From: Antilocapra americana
Taxonomy: Eukaryota > Chordata > Mammalia > Artiodactyla > Antilocapridae
Length of the DNA stretch: 64,000 bases
Assembly (NCBI GenBank): GCA_007570785.1
Contig: ML664175.1
Span: 6,707,618 to 6,771,617, forward strand
Direction: 5' to 3'
In this document: positions 12,204-23,945 of the stretch, piece by piece
How the letters are laid out: each line of letters starts with the position of its first letter
Position numbering within the stretch: the first letter of the stretch is position 1
Translations under genes and position numbers: made by a program
Notes under the pieces: generated by a model
Databases searched by the model: none
Told to the model about the DNA's origin: nothing
What the model saw: only the letters and a program-made list of their open reading frames with translations

Positions 12204-12345
12204 AACCTCTTTTTGTCTCATTTTCCTCATCTGTAAAATGGAGATAATAGTGACCACCTCACAGAGCTGTTGAGAAGGATAAATGACAGAATGTATGTAA
12301 TGTACTTGGCATTGTGCTTGACATGTAAGTGCCCATCATCATTAC
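12204..12345 (+). mobile_element. MIR SINE, right half
   Basis: It continues the MIR interrupted at 3529: ctcattttcctcatctgtaa, then atggagataatagtgacc, then gttgagaaggataaatga, then cttggcattgtgcttgacat. The two halves join without overlap once the L1 and one copy of its target duplication are removed. Confidence 0.9.
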
Positions 12346-14004
12346 CATAAAAGTTCAGGTTTGCTTCATTGGAACTGAGACTAGACTAGGCTACTTTCAA
12401 AGCACCCCTGGTTACAGTTACAGTGATTACAGGAAAAAACAGAAAAGACAAAAGAAGAAAGGAGCGAAGGAAGAAAAGAGCCACACTATTCTCTAATCAT
12501 TCATTCACTTTTCTAGTACTTACACATGTCTGTAATGGTGAGTTGAGTCTGTCCCCTTTCCATAAGCTGATACTTTAGATCTTTATGATTCCCCACTAGG
12601 AAAGATGATGATAAGAATGATTCTGTGGTTCTGCTTGACCTGGACATGAGTTAGAATTTGTTGCTGTATTACAACACTGGTCAGGCCAGATATTCAAAAA
12701 TATCCCCCAAAGACTATATATATATTTATGAATCTCCTTTAAAATTCAAAAAGATCCCTGAGAAATAAGCAGAGGAAATATCATTATGTCCATTTTATGC
12801 ATGAGAAACTGATGTGTGAATAGAATAAAGCATGAGAAGTTGTTTAGCACATAGTAGATGATGATTTCCTTTGCCGTCAATCTACTGAGAAATTGCAGAG
12901 CCATTTTCCAAGAAGCAACAGCTCAACGACAAACAGGACCCTTGGCTCCTGATCTACGTACTGCTCCAGATGTCTTAATTTTGCATTAGGAGAACTTTTT
13001 TTCCGAGTGGTCAGTTATCGAGATACAGATCCCTTCTGGTGATCTGAGGGGTTCAAACTCTCTTTAGGCCTTTCCTTATTCTGGCCCGAGTTGCTGTGGA
13101 ATGCAGGGTTCCTGGTCTCAGATAGACCACTAGTGTCTTTATTGTTACACAGTCTATTACAAATGCATTTTCTGAGTTTGAAATGGCATCAGACTTGCAT
13201 GAGATTTCTCACCCAGTTGCCAGGTGGTTTAGAAGCTTATGGCCTAGAAACTTCCTGGAAGTACCTTTAATATGAGTGCTATAATGTGGGCAGTGATATA
13301 GTCTGATGTGAGCTGGAAGTTAATCCAGGTGAGTAAATGAGCTGAATCTTTCTGACTTGGCTGTGTATAGGACTAGCTAGAGAAGGCTCTTATTTATTCT
13401 CCTTCACTCCTATGAATAAATTAGATACAGGATTAAGTATTTTTCTGCCTACACCGAGAGTTTTATCTGCAAAAGCGGAAACATCATGAAATGGTATAAA
13501 CCTTAGAAACCTATATTTATTTTGTTTGGAGGATTTTAAGTACTTTACTGCACTTGGAGGTCTGTTGCCAAAAGTAAAGTTTACCTAAAAATAGATTTGT
13601 TCTTGGAAACTGACTTAAAAGTTCTGTCCTGCTTCCTTTTGCACAGGTCAGATTTCCAAAGCCAGGCAATTTTCCAGACAAGGCTGACCTCATGCTCCTC
13701 CTCAGCCTGTGTTTTCTGTGGCCCTGTTATCCAAATAACTGCTTCCTTTCTCCACTCTCCTCTGGCCTCCGGCCTCCAGATTATCTCAGGGAGAAACTCT
13801 CATTTGATTGGCAAGCCTTTAAGAATGAATTGATGAAGGAGAGGATGTGGTGCTTTCCAACTGGCCCTCCATAGAATCTAAAGTAGTGCTGGGGACTGGT
13901 TCTACCTTGATTCCAAAAGCCACTACTTCCTCCTTTGGCTTTTCAAAGAGTGATGGAGCTTCTATTTACTTTTCTTTTTATATCATGAAATGTTCACGGA
14001 TTTA
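12346..14004. other. Unique DNA, one doubtful MIR remnant
   Basis: No gene is seen. A weak MIR-like patch (tattatgtccattttatgca, then gagaaactgatg) lies near 12750-12850 on the minus strand. Frames at 13597-14068 have no recognisable domain. Confidence 0.5.
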
Positions 14005-14130
14005 TTCATTAGTCCATATGTTCAACATTCACATATATTTTGAGCAGCCACATTGTGCCAGGCTGTGATGGCACAAAGTTACTGAGGCTAAATTTCTGTG
14101 TTCAAGAGGCTCATTGTCCAGTGCATTGAA
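14005..14130 (+). repeat. Ancient interspersed-repeat-like segment
   Basis: The order is a ttcaacattcacatattttgag start, then ttgtgccaggctgtgatgg, then gttcaagaggctcattgtcc. This resembles a common old mammalian repeat whose consensus begins with attcaacaaatatttattgagc and includes tatgtgccaggcactg. I cannot assign the family name by eye. Confidence 0.5.
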
Positions 14131-14234
14131 GGACTTATACTCCTTTCATTGTAGGGAGCAAACTTTAGGCTTTGAGCCTCTCACTGTCAGCTCTCTTCTT
14201 ATGTCACATGGCCAGATCATATACAACTTACATG

Positions 14235-14427
14235 ACTAAGTTGCCATTCTCCCAGAAAGCTTTTCATGGTCACCCCTACTCTGCACCTTCCTCTGAACAC
14301 ATGTAATATGTTTCTTTGCATGGTGTTTGTTTATACATGTATCATATAGTTATTTATATATAAGTCAATAGCCCTAAACTGTAATCAGGTTTATATATAA
14401 TAGGTGCTCAATAAATGTTTGTTGAAC
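14235..14427 (+). mobile_element. L2 LINE 3' end
   Basis: It shows cagaaagcttttcatggtca near the 14250s and the characteristic terminal segment aggtgctcaataaatgtttg, then ttgaac, at 14403-14427. This is a 3' terminal fragment of an ancient L2 with no coding potential. Confidence 0.8.
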
Positions 14428-15055
14428 TTTGGACAGATATTTCTGTCCTCCATTTTTCTAAAAGCTGCTTTCAGCTGAAGTGAGGTTGAATGGCTGCCAG
14501 GAAAAAAAACACATTAGATTAGTCCAAGGTTAGTGAAATGAAAATCTCAGAAGTGATAGTGCCATACCCCTTTGGGGCTATGCTGTGAAACATATGCATA
14601 AATCTAACAGTGGCATATTGTATCATGGCGTGTGAAAGGGGAAAGGGGTAATATGTAAAATCACTTGCCCATATTCCCTGGAGAAATGAACTGAGTCTAT
14701 AAATACAACACAATTCCAATTAACCAAGCAGAAAGATACAGTCTTCTGGTAAAATGTTAAGCAAAAAAAAAAAAAAAAATCCTTTTTTTTGTTTCATTTC
14801 TTTTTAGAAAGTGTGCCAAAATGTCCACTTCTGTGGCTTGTGAAATGCATTAGAGGGACAATGCTGAAAGCTGAGGTCATATAGTACATTTGCTTCAATG
14901 TTTTAAACTTTAGTTATGATTACACTGTATCATGGCCATAGATATAAAAGGTATAGGAGATTGGGTTGCATTTATATTGAACCCAGGATAAATCTTTTAA
15001 GATTTTATTTTTTTAAATGGAAACCCATGTTATCTCATGCTAGGGGAATACTCGT
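14428..15055. other. Unique DNA with a poly-A tract
   Basis: Nothing recognisable apart from a 17-base A run near 14763-14779, soon followed by a T run. No gene is seen. Confidence 0.55.
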
Positions 15056-15250
15056 GTTCAAGAGGATGAGGTCTGAGTCTCACTTCTTTCCGTACTATGG
15101 GAGCTTGGATGTCTCTAAGATTCAGTTTCCTCATCTGTAAATGGAAACAATAATAACCTCATTTTTTCTATATTTTATTATATGGATTACATGAGATACT
15201 ATGCAAAAAGCAGAGCCTGACACAGAAGATCCAGTGAATATTAGCTTTGA
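15056..15250 (+). mobile_element. MIR SINE
   Basis: It has ttcagtttcctcatctgtaa at 15120-15139, then atggaaacaataataacctc, then ggattacatgagatac, in the MIR core order. The left part (gaggtctgagtctcacttct) is degraded. Confidence 0.82.
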
Positions 15251-15284
15251 TAATGACATTAATAATGAGGATATAGTCTGTATG

Positions 15285-15604
15285 AGTTTTGTACGGCTTT
15301 TGTACAGATTGCTGTGAACTGGGTAGCTTAAAATGGAACATTTATTCTTTCACAGTTCAGAAACTCATAACTCTGAAATCAAAGTGTCAACAGGGTTATT
15401 TCCTTTGGCGGCTTTGAGAAAAACTGTCCCATGTATCTATTCTAGCTTCTGTTGGTTTCCAGCAGTCCTTGGTGTTCCTTGACTTGTAGATGCATCCCTC
15501 TAGTCTCTGCTTCTGTTTTCACATGGCATTTTCTTCTCTGTGTCTCTCTCTGTCTTCCTTATTCTTCATAAGGTTACCTGTCACTAGATTTAGCCCTCCC
15601 CTAA
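15285..15604 (-). mobile_element. MLT1 LTR (ERVL-MaLR), first part
   Basis: The plus strand reads like the reverse complement of an MLT1 LTR: actgggtagcttaaaatgga, then catttattctttcacagttc, then cttgtagatgcatcc, then tcttcataaggttacctgtc. It continues after a BovB insertion at 15980. This is a solo non-coding LTR; no retroviral gene is present. Confidence 0.8.
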
Positions 15605-15979
15605 TCTAGTATTGATGCTTTTGAACTGTGGTGTTGGAGAAGACTTTTGAGCGTCCGTTGGACTGAAAGGAGATCATCCTAAAGGAGATCAGTCCTGAGT
15701 GTTCATTGGAAAGACTGATGTTGAAGCTGAAACTCTAGTACTTTGGCCACCTGATGTGAAGAGCTGACTCATTTGAAGAGACCCCAATGTTGGGAAAGAT
15801 TGAAGGCAGGAGAAGGGGATGACAGAGGATGAGATGGTTGGATGGCATCACCGACTCAGTGGACATAAGTTTGAGTAATCTCCAGGAGTTGGTGATGGAC
15901 AGGGAGGCCTGGCATGCTGCAGTTCATGGGTTCACAAAGAGTAGGACACGACTGAGCAACACGACTGAACTGAACTGAG
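15605..15979 (+). mobile_element. BovB (RTE) LINE 3' end inside MLT1
   Basis: This is the 3' terminal part of a BovB, from ttgatgcttttgaactgtgg through tttggccacctgatgtgaag to the end gactgaactgaactgag. It encodes decayed C-terminal residues after the reverse transcriptase. It is 5'-truncated. The target duplication tctagtat occurs at 15605-15612 and 15980-15987, so the insertion split an existing MLT1. Confidence 0.93.
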
Positions 15980-16105
15980 TCTAGTATGACCTTGTCTTAA
16001 TTATGTGTTCAAAGACTCTACTTCCAAATAATGTCACATTTGGAGACTCTGGGCAGGCAGGAATTTGAGGGGCTATTATTCAACTCACTACATAATCATA
16101 AAGAC
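15980..16105 (-). mobile_element. MLT1 LTR, second part
   Basis: It resumes the same LTR with gaccttgtcttaattatgtg, then actctacttccaaataatgt, then cacatttggagactc, matching the start of an MLT1 read in reverse (aaagaccctatctccaaata..gtcacatt). Confidence 0.8.
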
Positions 16106-16144
16106 AAAATGACGATACAGTCTTAAAAATAAAGTTTTAAAATA

Positions 16145-16325
16145 TCTGCTTGATGAGCTTAGCTCAGTGCTCTGTGATGAACAAGAAGGGTAGGATGGGA
16201 GGGTGGGAGGGAGGGAGGCTCAAGAGGGAGAGCATATATGTGTACATATAGGTGACTCACTTTATTGTATAGCAGAAATTAACATTTTAAAGCAATTATA
16301 CTACAATAAAAAATAATAAAAATCT
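16145..16325 (+). mobile_element. Artiodactyl L1 3' end, plus strand
   Basis: It holds the L1 3' UTR hallmarks gctcagtgctctgtgatgaa, a G-rich block (gggagggtgggagggaggga, 16198-16217), then ctcactttattgtatagcag, then aaagcaattatactacaata and an A-rich tail. Similar short direct sequences (aaaatatctgc and aaaaatctgcc) flank it. It is strongly 5'-truncated. Confidence 0.82.
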
Positions 16326-16402
16326 GCCTGGTGAGGGGCTCTAATTAGATGAGTCATGGCCAATGTAGGTTTTGTTTAGAGTAGCTATTGGGAGTTTCCA
16401 CT

Positions 16403-16747
16403 GACTATTTTTTATTGTTTACTTATTTTGCGTGTGCTGAGTCTTAGTAGTAGCGGAGACTACTCTCTAGTTGTGGTGCACGGGCTTCTTATTGTGGTGG
16501 CTTCTCTTTGTTGTGGAGCATGGACTGTAGGGCACGTGGGCTTCACTAGTTGCGGCACGTGAGCTTCAGCATTTGTGACTCCCAGGTTCGAGGGTACAGG
16601 CTCAACAGTTGTGGCACACAGGCTTCATTGCTCCATGGCACGTGGGATTTTTCCCTGATCAGAGATTGAACCCATGGCTCCTGCATTGGCAGGCAGATTC
16701 TTTACCACTGAGCCACCAGGGAAACCCGTATGGACTATATTTTATTG
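16403..16747 (-). mobile_element. CHR-2-type tRNA-derived SINE
   Basis: On the minus strand the tRNA head (tttccctggtggctcagtgg, ending at 16727) is followed by B-box-like gggttcaatctc and then alternating gcc..tgtgccacaac units typical of CHR-2 SINEs of Cetartiodactyla. The body is 16418-16732. The target duplication is gactattttttattg (16403-16417) against gactatattttattg (16733-16747), with one mismatch. Confidence 0.9.
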
Positions 16748-18734
16748 ACAAGGTCCAGTCCTCAAGTTTTCTGTCTCTGGATAGGTTGTACAGCCTTAGA
16801 AAAATGGATAATTCATGAGAAAAATGGTGTTTTCCTGACTCACCCATGTTATGATTTAGCCTTCTTCCTCATTTCAGTTGGCTTGTGCTGTATCTTTATT
16901 CAGCATCTTCAGAGAAATGGAAGTTTTTAGCTAATGAGAATCTCTAGTTAATGGGTAGTATATAGGCATCTCACTTGTGACCAATTCAGGAAGAATTTTA
17001 AGTACAGTGAAATTCATGATCCATGGACACATTGATGAATGTAATATTGGTCCTGTTTCAGTGACTCCAGAGGATGTATGGGTTATACTTTAGGGTTGTA
17101 ATTTTGAACAACAGTCATGACTGTAGTAGAAATATGTGGATGATGGCTAATAGAAAATTTCTATTAACTAAATGCCAAACTGGAAGCAAATAGCTGTTTT
17201 TCTCTTCTCTTACAAGTTAAGAAATAAGTGAATTGGGATAAATTAGGCTCACCCATTTTACTTCATACTTCTATATTTCTGTTTGTGCCTTGGCTCCTGA
17301 GCAGGGGTTGCAGATGCTATGTCAGAAATCAGGGGAGAATTCTCACAGTGCCATGTCTTGAAGACTAACACAGCCCTGGGAATTCTTCCTCTTTGTCCAT
17401 GTGATCTCCAAAGATGATTCACTTATTCCAGAGGAAAAAGCATTATCTTCTATAAAAGTATAAGATTTAATACTTTAATGTGTATATGTAGTTGGGATAC
17501 TCAGATGAAATGCAATATAGAAATATAAGACAGTACTCATTAAAATTTCAAATTTTTATTTCTTTACTAATTTATATTTATTGGCCAAATCCTACAGGGA
17601 CCATTATAATTAAGGTTGTATTGTGTTTACATTTAAATCTCTATTTTCAAATTCTTTGACATATGGTATATGTTTTTGCCAGGGGAGATTTTATCTTAAA
17701 ATGTGAGGGAGGAAAAAAGCAACCCAATTGCACATCTTTTACTTAAGGGAACCAAATAAAATAAAAGATATGTTTTCCAGAGTGTAATTTGTGCCTCTGT
17801 AACTTAAGAAATATTTTTTAAAAAAACAGGATTTTGTTGATTTTCACATTATCACAACTTTGTAGTGGGATCTGGGATATGAAAGCAAGGGCGTGATCAA
17901 TCAGAGGAGGAAAGTCAACAGAAATGACCAGATTGGAATAATTAATGTTGTCACAGATATATTATGTTGCAAATATCGGTGTTGATTCCTAGTAGGAGCA
18001 TGTTTAGCTCCATAGGTTCTGCTCTATAGATTTCTTTGTGGCTATTTCAAATCTCTTCATTTTAGTTTCTTACCACTGAGGATGTTGGCCTAAGATCAAT
18101 AACTCCAGCATAAATTCAGTGATCTGGGAAATTTTAGTTTGAATTTAACCCACCCCAAAGGAAAGGTAGAATATTCTCCCAAGCTATTATTCACACATTT
18201 AAGTTCAAAGTTTTCCTTTTAGAGCTGCACAGAAAATAGAAAATAAGTCTGTTAGAATCCAAAGACAAGAATTCATCTAAAAATGTCTGGATTCTCCATC
18301 CTTTGAGGGCTCTTAAATTCAGATACAAGGCTTATGTGACAAGGAGAGTAGTAAACTCAGACTAGTTATAATTGCCTCTGTTTCTAATACCTTTGTCCTA
18401 AATAATCCCACAGAGTTGATTTTACACAGCCTTCAAATATAGGAGAAATGAACTCATTAAATTTTAATTGTTAACATGCTATAATTAATCTAATTAGATA
18501 TTTATATATATAATTAGATATATATATAATTAATATCTTGTCCTAACTCAATTTATTTGGCTTTCTTTTCTATTTATATAAAACCTGTTTCAAGGGAAAG
18601 CAGAGCTGCAGACTCCCATAAACAAGGGAAGTGAATAACCCTTAATTTTCAAATTATGCCCTCACTAGAGCAGATATGCATATGTGTGTGCATGTGTGTG
18701 TAAAATTTGTTATTCTAAGGAGAAGGGCAACACC
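16748..18734. other. Unique AT-rich DNA, no gene seen
   Basis: No repeat or coding signal is recognised. An AT-only stretch with repeated taattagatat motifs lies at 18480-18535. Confidence 0.55.
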
Positions 18735-19080
18735 TGTACAATTAGACCCCCTTCTTTGGGCCCCGAGGGTGTCCTAATAAAGAAAATTTCCTACGTTGAT
18801 GTGCTTTCCATCTCTTCATTTCTTTGTTCTATCACCCTGTTGTTAATAACACCCTGCAGCAAAAAAATGTTTGTGAAGCTAAGAGCTGTCCAGATAAGAG
18901 AAAAGGTCATGATCCCTCTCCTGTGTGTTCATCAGCAAACGAACACCAATCTGAAAGTAAGCGGATGCCTGTCAATATGGAGTGGGCAGGCGGCAGCATA
19001 CCATCAAATTGAAGACAGCAAATGCTCACACAGTTGTACTGAGCTCCAACCTTAACCCCAAGTCAATAATCACCAAAGTA
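18735..19080. other. Repeat-free block with retained CpG, possible conserved element
   Basis: It holds five CpG dinucleotides in about 345 bases, more than most unique DNA in this window. It contains gtcaataatcacc near 19060. A 123-codon plus-strand frame crosses it (18684-19055) together with another frame, but no domain is recognisable. A regulatory role is only inferred. Confidence 0.35.
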
Positions 19081-20011
19081 TTACAATATGAAGTGACTGA
19101 ATCATAGCAACAGGGATAGAGGGAGTGGATGTAGATGTGAAGCTTTATAAATGCTATAAGTAAGGAATGTAATGTTTCTCAACATCTACAGATTTCTAAG
19201 ATGAGTGTATTATAAACAAGTGTATAAAACAGAATCAGAGAACCTAAGGCATTCTCATTTTATTAATGTATGATGTGACAGGTTTCTTAAATAAAATTCT
19301 ACCTCAAGAAAGTGGTGAAAGTCTGCCTGCTTGATTTTAAGCCTGAAATTTGAGTGCAATGAGTAATATTAATTAATATATTTTTTATTATTACTACTTC
19401 TGATATTTGTATAAATGATGTATGTGTCATAGGACAAACATGATTCTTATGATGAAGAGGAAAAAAGACCCTTATAGTTGAAATGTTTGTTTTTAAAGAA
19501 CTGAGTGAAGAGTCATTGTTTTTATCCAGGGTAGTTGAAACGAAGTTCCTTTCCTTTCTGTCACTGGAACTCTTTATTTTGAAGTGTTGTGGGAGAAAGT
19601 CCTCCTCTTCCGGGAAGACCTCTGAGATTTGGTGGAGATAAGAGCAGTATTTCCCCATCTGCTGGCCTAAATACTAACTGTTCTTGGGCAAACATGGATT
19701 AATCTAATAGAAAAGTTAAATAATACACAACAAAACTGTTAAGATGTCAAAGAAAATTATATAAAACTTGCATGCTTATAGACTGCTTCCTGTATGTATA
19801 TTTGTCACTCTGCTGTTTATTAATTCCTGAATAATATTTCTTTTTTTCTGAATAATATTTCTTTGGAGAGAGGGTGAAATACAGCAACAAAACTAGGAAA
19901 CATGTTGTTAGAGTAAGTATCTTTGATAATAATGAGAGCTTTACCTTGCACTTTCCTTTTAAAAGTGGAAATATTTTACTCTTTCTAGTAATCCACTTGA
20001 TTTCATTATTT
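19081..20011. other. Unique DNA with a short tandem duplication
   Basis: The 17-mer ctgaataatatttcttt occurs at 19827-19843 and 19848-19864, a 21-base spacing. Nothing else is recognised. Confidence 0.55.
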
Positions 20012-20200
20012 TTTGTTTTGTCTGTTTGTCTATGTATGTATTTATGTACCTGTGTATGTATGTGTGTCTATATATGAATGTATGTATCTATGTATGTATC
20101 TCCCTATCTGTAAGTATCCATGTATTTGTGTACATATGTATGTATATATCCATCCATGTAAATGTGTATGTGTGTATATGTACCTATCTATCTCTGATCT
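20012..20200 (+). repeat. Interrupted (TATG)n microsatellite region
   Basis: Degenerate tandem tgta/tatg/tcta tetranucleotides run for about 180 bases (tatgtatgtatttatg, then tatgtatctatgtatg, and so on). It opens several frames of 60-70 codons made of repeated Tyr-Val-Cys, which are artefacts of the repeat. Confidence 0.85.
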
Positions 20201-20715
20201 AATTTACTTGTGGTGCTGATGACTCCAAAGTCTAGAATTAAGGACTTTTCTGCCAGCCATCTTATAAGCAAAAACCTAGACTCTTGCTCCTCCCAAGATT
20301 CAGCCTTAGATGAAAATTTAAGAACACTGGATGAAATTAAACATTAATATTCTATAGATTTCTGTCAGATAGCTTAGCTAGATCGGAATAACAGAACTGA
20401 GGGGAGACTTTGCCTGCCTTGATGTTTTGGTGTGCCTGACCATTCATAGAATTTAGTTGATGGAAAATCCCATCTTGAAATTCTCTCTTAATTGTTACTT
20501 TTCTTACAGCTCCAGATATCTTGCATTTCCTTTGGTGATACTTCCTCTCCATGTAGGCACCCACAAGCACACACACAGGTACAAGAAAAATACCTCCTAG
20601 ACACCTTTATCCAAAGTACAGTTATGGAGTAAATTTTAAACATCAAGATTGTTCTGATTTCTCCCCTTAATTTCTAAAAGAAATTCAGAGAAAGAACTGA
20701 TAATTAATAGCAAAT
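20201..20715. other. Unique DNA, no gene seen
   Basis: No repeat or coding signature is recognised. A short CA-rich patch lies near 20568-20577. Confidence 0.5.
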
Positions 20716-20861
20716 AATGTGATTTGAAGAAGAAAATGGCAATCCACTCCAGTATTCTTGCTGGGAAAATCTCATAGGCAGAGAAGCCTGACAGGCTATA
20801 GTCTGTGGGATCGCAGAGTCAAATACAGCGGAGTACGCACACACACACAGAATGCGATTTG
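20716..20861 (+). mobile_element. 5'-truncated Bov-tA body with (CA)n tail
   Basis: Only the Bov-A body remains (gaaaatggcaatccactcca, then gacaggctatagtctgtggg), ending in a CA repeat at 20838-20849. The target duplication is aatgtgatttg (20716-20726) against aatgcgatttg (20851-20861), with one mismatch. The head-less form is therefore how it inserted, not a later deletion. Confidence 0.88.
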
Positions 20862-21944
20862 CAATGAAGGAGAATGCTAAGTATTGAAGAATTGGGAGTA
20901 GAGAGTGAAGACTAACCAAAGTAAAATACCTACAGAGAAGCTGGCCAGGGAGCACTTGGGGACATTTCTGGGTTGCTGCATAGTACTCTTTGAAATGTAT
21001 ATGCTGCATTGATGCTTGGGTGCCTGGAGCCAGCTAGAATGCCAAATCCATTCTTTGTCTTCTCTCTGATAACACTAGAGAACCCTTGTAGGCACAGAAA
21101 TACAGAAGAAATCATTGCAGCTCTCATATTGTGGGCCAAAATGTTTATTAGAAATTTTGCTACAGTTTGCAAGGAGAAATAAAAATATAATATAGGAACA
21201 TTAGATGCAGTGTTCAAGTTTTAAGGTTAATAAATTAAAAAACACACTGAATAAGAAAATAATGGAAGCCTCATTTTTGTTGTACAGCACACAGGTTTTT
21301 GTACTGTAGAGCATAGTTCTCATAGCCTATTTTTCAGAATCAAGAGTCTTTAGTTTTGGGGCAGCCTAAGTTGTGAGTGCACTGAAGAGGGTCTACAGCA
21401 TCCTAGGGCATACCTGTGAGTGCCAATGAAGATGCCAGAGTGAAGGTGCTAGGGATGGAGTTTTCTCTTCCAATTAACAGCTCCTTAAGCAGCCATCTGG
21501 AGAAAGCTTTTACAGAAAAAGACAGGTCAACCTATACCACGCCAACTTCTATGCCTTGAAGAATAAGAATACAGCATTCCCATTCAGCACATAATACAGT
21601 GTTCTTCACACAAAAATAAATCAATAAATACTGTTGACTGGTGACTGACTTTACTTAATATCTATCCTTTACGTGCCTCAAACTGCCTTGACCGTATTCA
21701 TTCATTGATATATATATATATATTTTGGCAATCCAATGTAAAGTGCAAAATCTCCTTCCCTCCCCAATAATTAGGCAGATGAGGTGGAGTTAGGAGACCT
21801 TTTTTTTTTTTTTTTTCTGGGCTTCTCTTCTTCATGAATATAGGCCAACTCAGATCACTTTCATGGCTCACAATTGTTTAAAAAAACTTTCCTCTGCAAT
21901 GGTATTGTAGTGCCACCATCATCATAATAGATTCAACATTGACT
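20862..21944. other. Unique DNA with simple tracts
   Basis: A TA repeat lies near 21708-21723 and a T run of about 18 bases near 21801-21818. No gene is seen. Confidence 0.5.
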
Positions 21945-22110
21945 GTGTTTATTAAGACTTTACACATACAGTTCCATTTTAATTCTCACACTAAGCATAT
22001 GAGGTTGGTGCTATTACTATCTTCATTTAATGAATGAAAAAACAGGCAGAGAGAAGCTTAAGAACTTGCCCAAGGTCAAGGTGGGAGTGGTGGGACCATT
22101 AGTTATTATT
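21945..22110 (-). mobile_element. MIR SINE
   Basis: It reads as MIR reverse complement: ccattttaattctcacacta, then catatgaggttggtgctatt, then acaggcagagagaagcttaa, then gaacttgcccaaggtcaagg. Well preserved for this age class. Confidence 0.9.
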
Positions 22111-23829
22111 GCATGTTCAGTTAGATTATAAGATATTTTAAGAATTTTTTTCTGTCTCTTTTGTATCTTCTTGTAGCCCCACTTTTCTCAAACCAACACA
22201 CACACACACAGGTGCATATGCATATACATGCCCATGCCACATCACACCTCCTTGCCCATCGGAGAGTCTTGATAGATTTTAAGCACTTACACCCATAAAA
22301 TTCTAAAACTAAAATCAAACCCAATCTACTAACTTAAAGGAATGGCAAATTCAATTAACCTCTGTGATATCTTGAGATATAACTGTAACAAAAATTTTCT
22401 TTTTTTTCCCTCAAAGTGTCCTAATTTATATGTGACAAGATCCCAAATTATATAAGTGACTAGAATGATATAAATGACAAGGTTGATTTTCACGTGTGAC
22501 AAGTGCAATCAGTATCATTACTTTATAGTCACATCTCACATTTTCCTAAATTATTGAGCCAGGAGAAATTGAGAACATCAAATTATTCTCTGAAGGGAAT
22601 CTCGTCTGAGTCGATACTTTATTTTGTTGGAGTCTCTGATAAATATTGACTCATGGATTGATGAACTGATTTGAATCTGAGCCTACATCAGACTTGTTAG
22701 AACATACTTCTTAATTAAACTTTTGGGGGAGCAGAGGAGATTCTTTTTTGAATTAATATTAATAATTGCTTGTCAGCAAAGAAGACTCTCAGTAGAAGGA
22801 CTTTTTAGATTCAATCATGAATTTATGTATTACTTTCCACACACTACTGCTCTATTAAAAATATAAGTAAAAGGGCTCTCAATGTATTTGCTTTTTATTA
22901 CTAACGCCAAAGACCATATCAGTTGCCTCTTTATTCATGTTTACATCAGGTCTAAATCTTCTGGCCTCACCTATTCAGATTAATGTTCAATGTGGGATCA
23001 GCAGTGTGGATGGAATTGACCTTCCCTGACCTCTTTTTCCTAACACAAACTCAGGAAAATGAAAATCAGAACACTCAATGGGCCATTCAGGCTTTCAGTA
23101 GTTTTGTAAGGCTAAATAAAGTCTCTGGCTTGCCTCTGCTTGAGGAAATTCAACTCCAAAACTCTGTGGTCACACTGTCGTAAACACTGTTGTCTTATGG
23201 AGAAATCTGGATAATCAGCAATCTTCTGGGTGCCTGAGGGCTACAGCCTGAAGCAAAGAAGAAGCTGAAGAGAATAAGCAGCAGAGAATTCCAAGATCAG
23301 TTCTCCCTCCGAATTATAACATATATGATCATTGCCAATGAGGGCAGGTCTTTTTATACTGTCTTCTCAAATGGGGAATGGAAGGTAGGTACGCTCCAAG
23401 TTGGCCTAGGAGATAGAACACATACCATTTTGAACCCCCATCAGCTGTCAAAGCCAAATTCTTTTTTCTGTCCTTCTACATATAATACATTTCTTATCCT
23501 GCTAGGAAGACTTACCTGGCATCTTCCTTTTTAGAAGACGACTTCTAAAAAACTGCATCATCAGCAAGTCAGCAAGCTTATTACCTTGTTAATTAAGGTC
23601 ACTGATCACTAATAATTTAGCCAATAACATGATATTTTTAACAAGGCATTTACTGCATTTATTATTTCTTTTGGCTAGAGCTATAATAAATACAGTGAAA
23701 TTTATTAATTTATGAAGCTTTTATCTAATACAAATGCATTTGCCATGGTCTTAAATTTTCTCCAAGTCATCATATTCATTCATATTCTATTGCTGTTGTG
23801 TTTTTCTAACTCTAAGATACAAGTTTTCT
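22111..23829. other. Unique DNA with a (CA)n tract
   Basis: A CA repeat lies at about 22196-22211. No repeat family or exon is recognised in the rest. Frames at 22983-23534 lack recognisable domains. Confidence 0.5.
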
Positions 23830-23945
23830 CTGCCCTGAGTAGCTTCATCTGTAACAATACCTATCTTGCAAGACCTTTTAAGGATTAAGGGAGATAATAT
23901 ATAGGAGATTTACCTGAGTGCATATAAGAATTTAACAATAGGGAA
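23830..23945 (+). mobile_element. MIR SINE fragment
   Basis: The order cttcatctgtaacaatacct, then tttaaggattaagggagata, then tgagtgcatataagaattta follows the MIR core and 3' part with substantial divergence. Confidence 0.6.

Noticed and set aside
15285..16105. Endogenous retrovirus provirus
   Set aside because: Only a solo MLT1 LTR in antisense, split by BovB. No gag, pol or env sequence is present.
18684..19055. 123-codon plus-strand frame as a possible small gene
   Set aside because: No domain, no splice or promoter context, and another frame overlaps it. Kept only as part of a candidate conserved block.
20012..20200. CRISPR-like array or protein-coding repeat
   Set aside because: The repeats are 4-base microsatellite units without spacers, in a mammalian genome.
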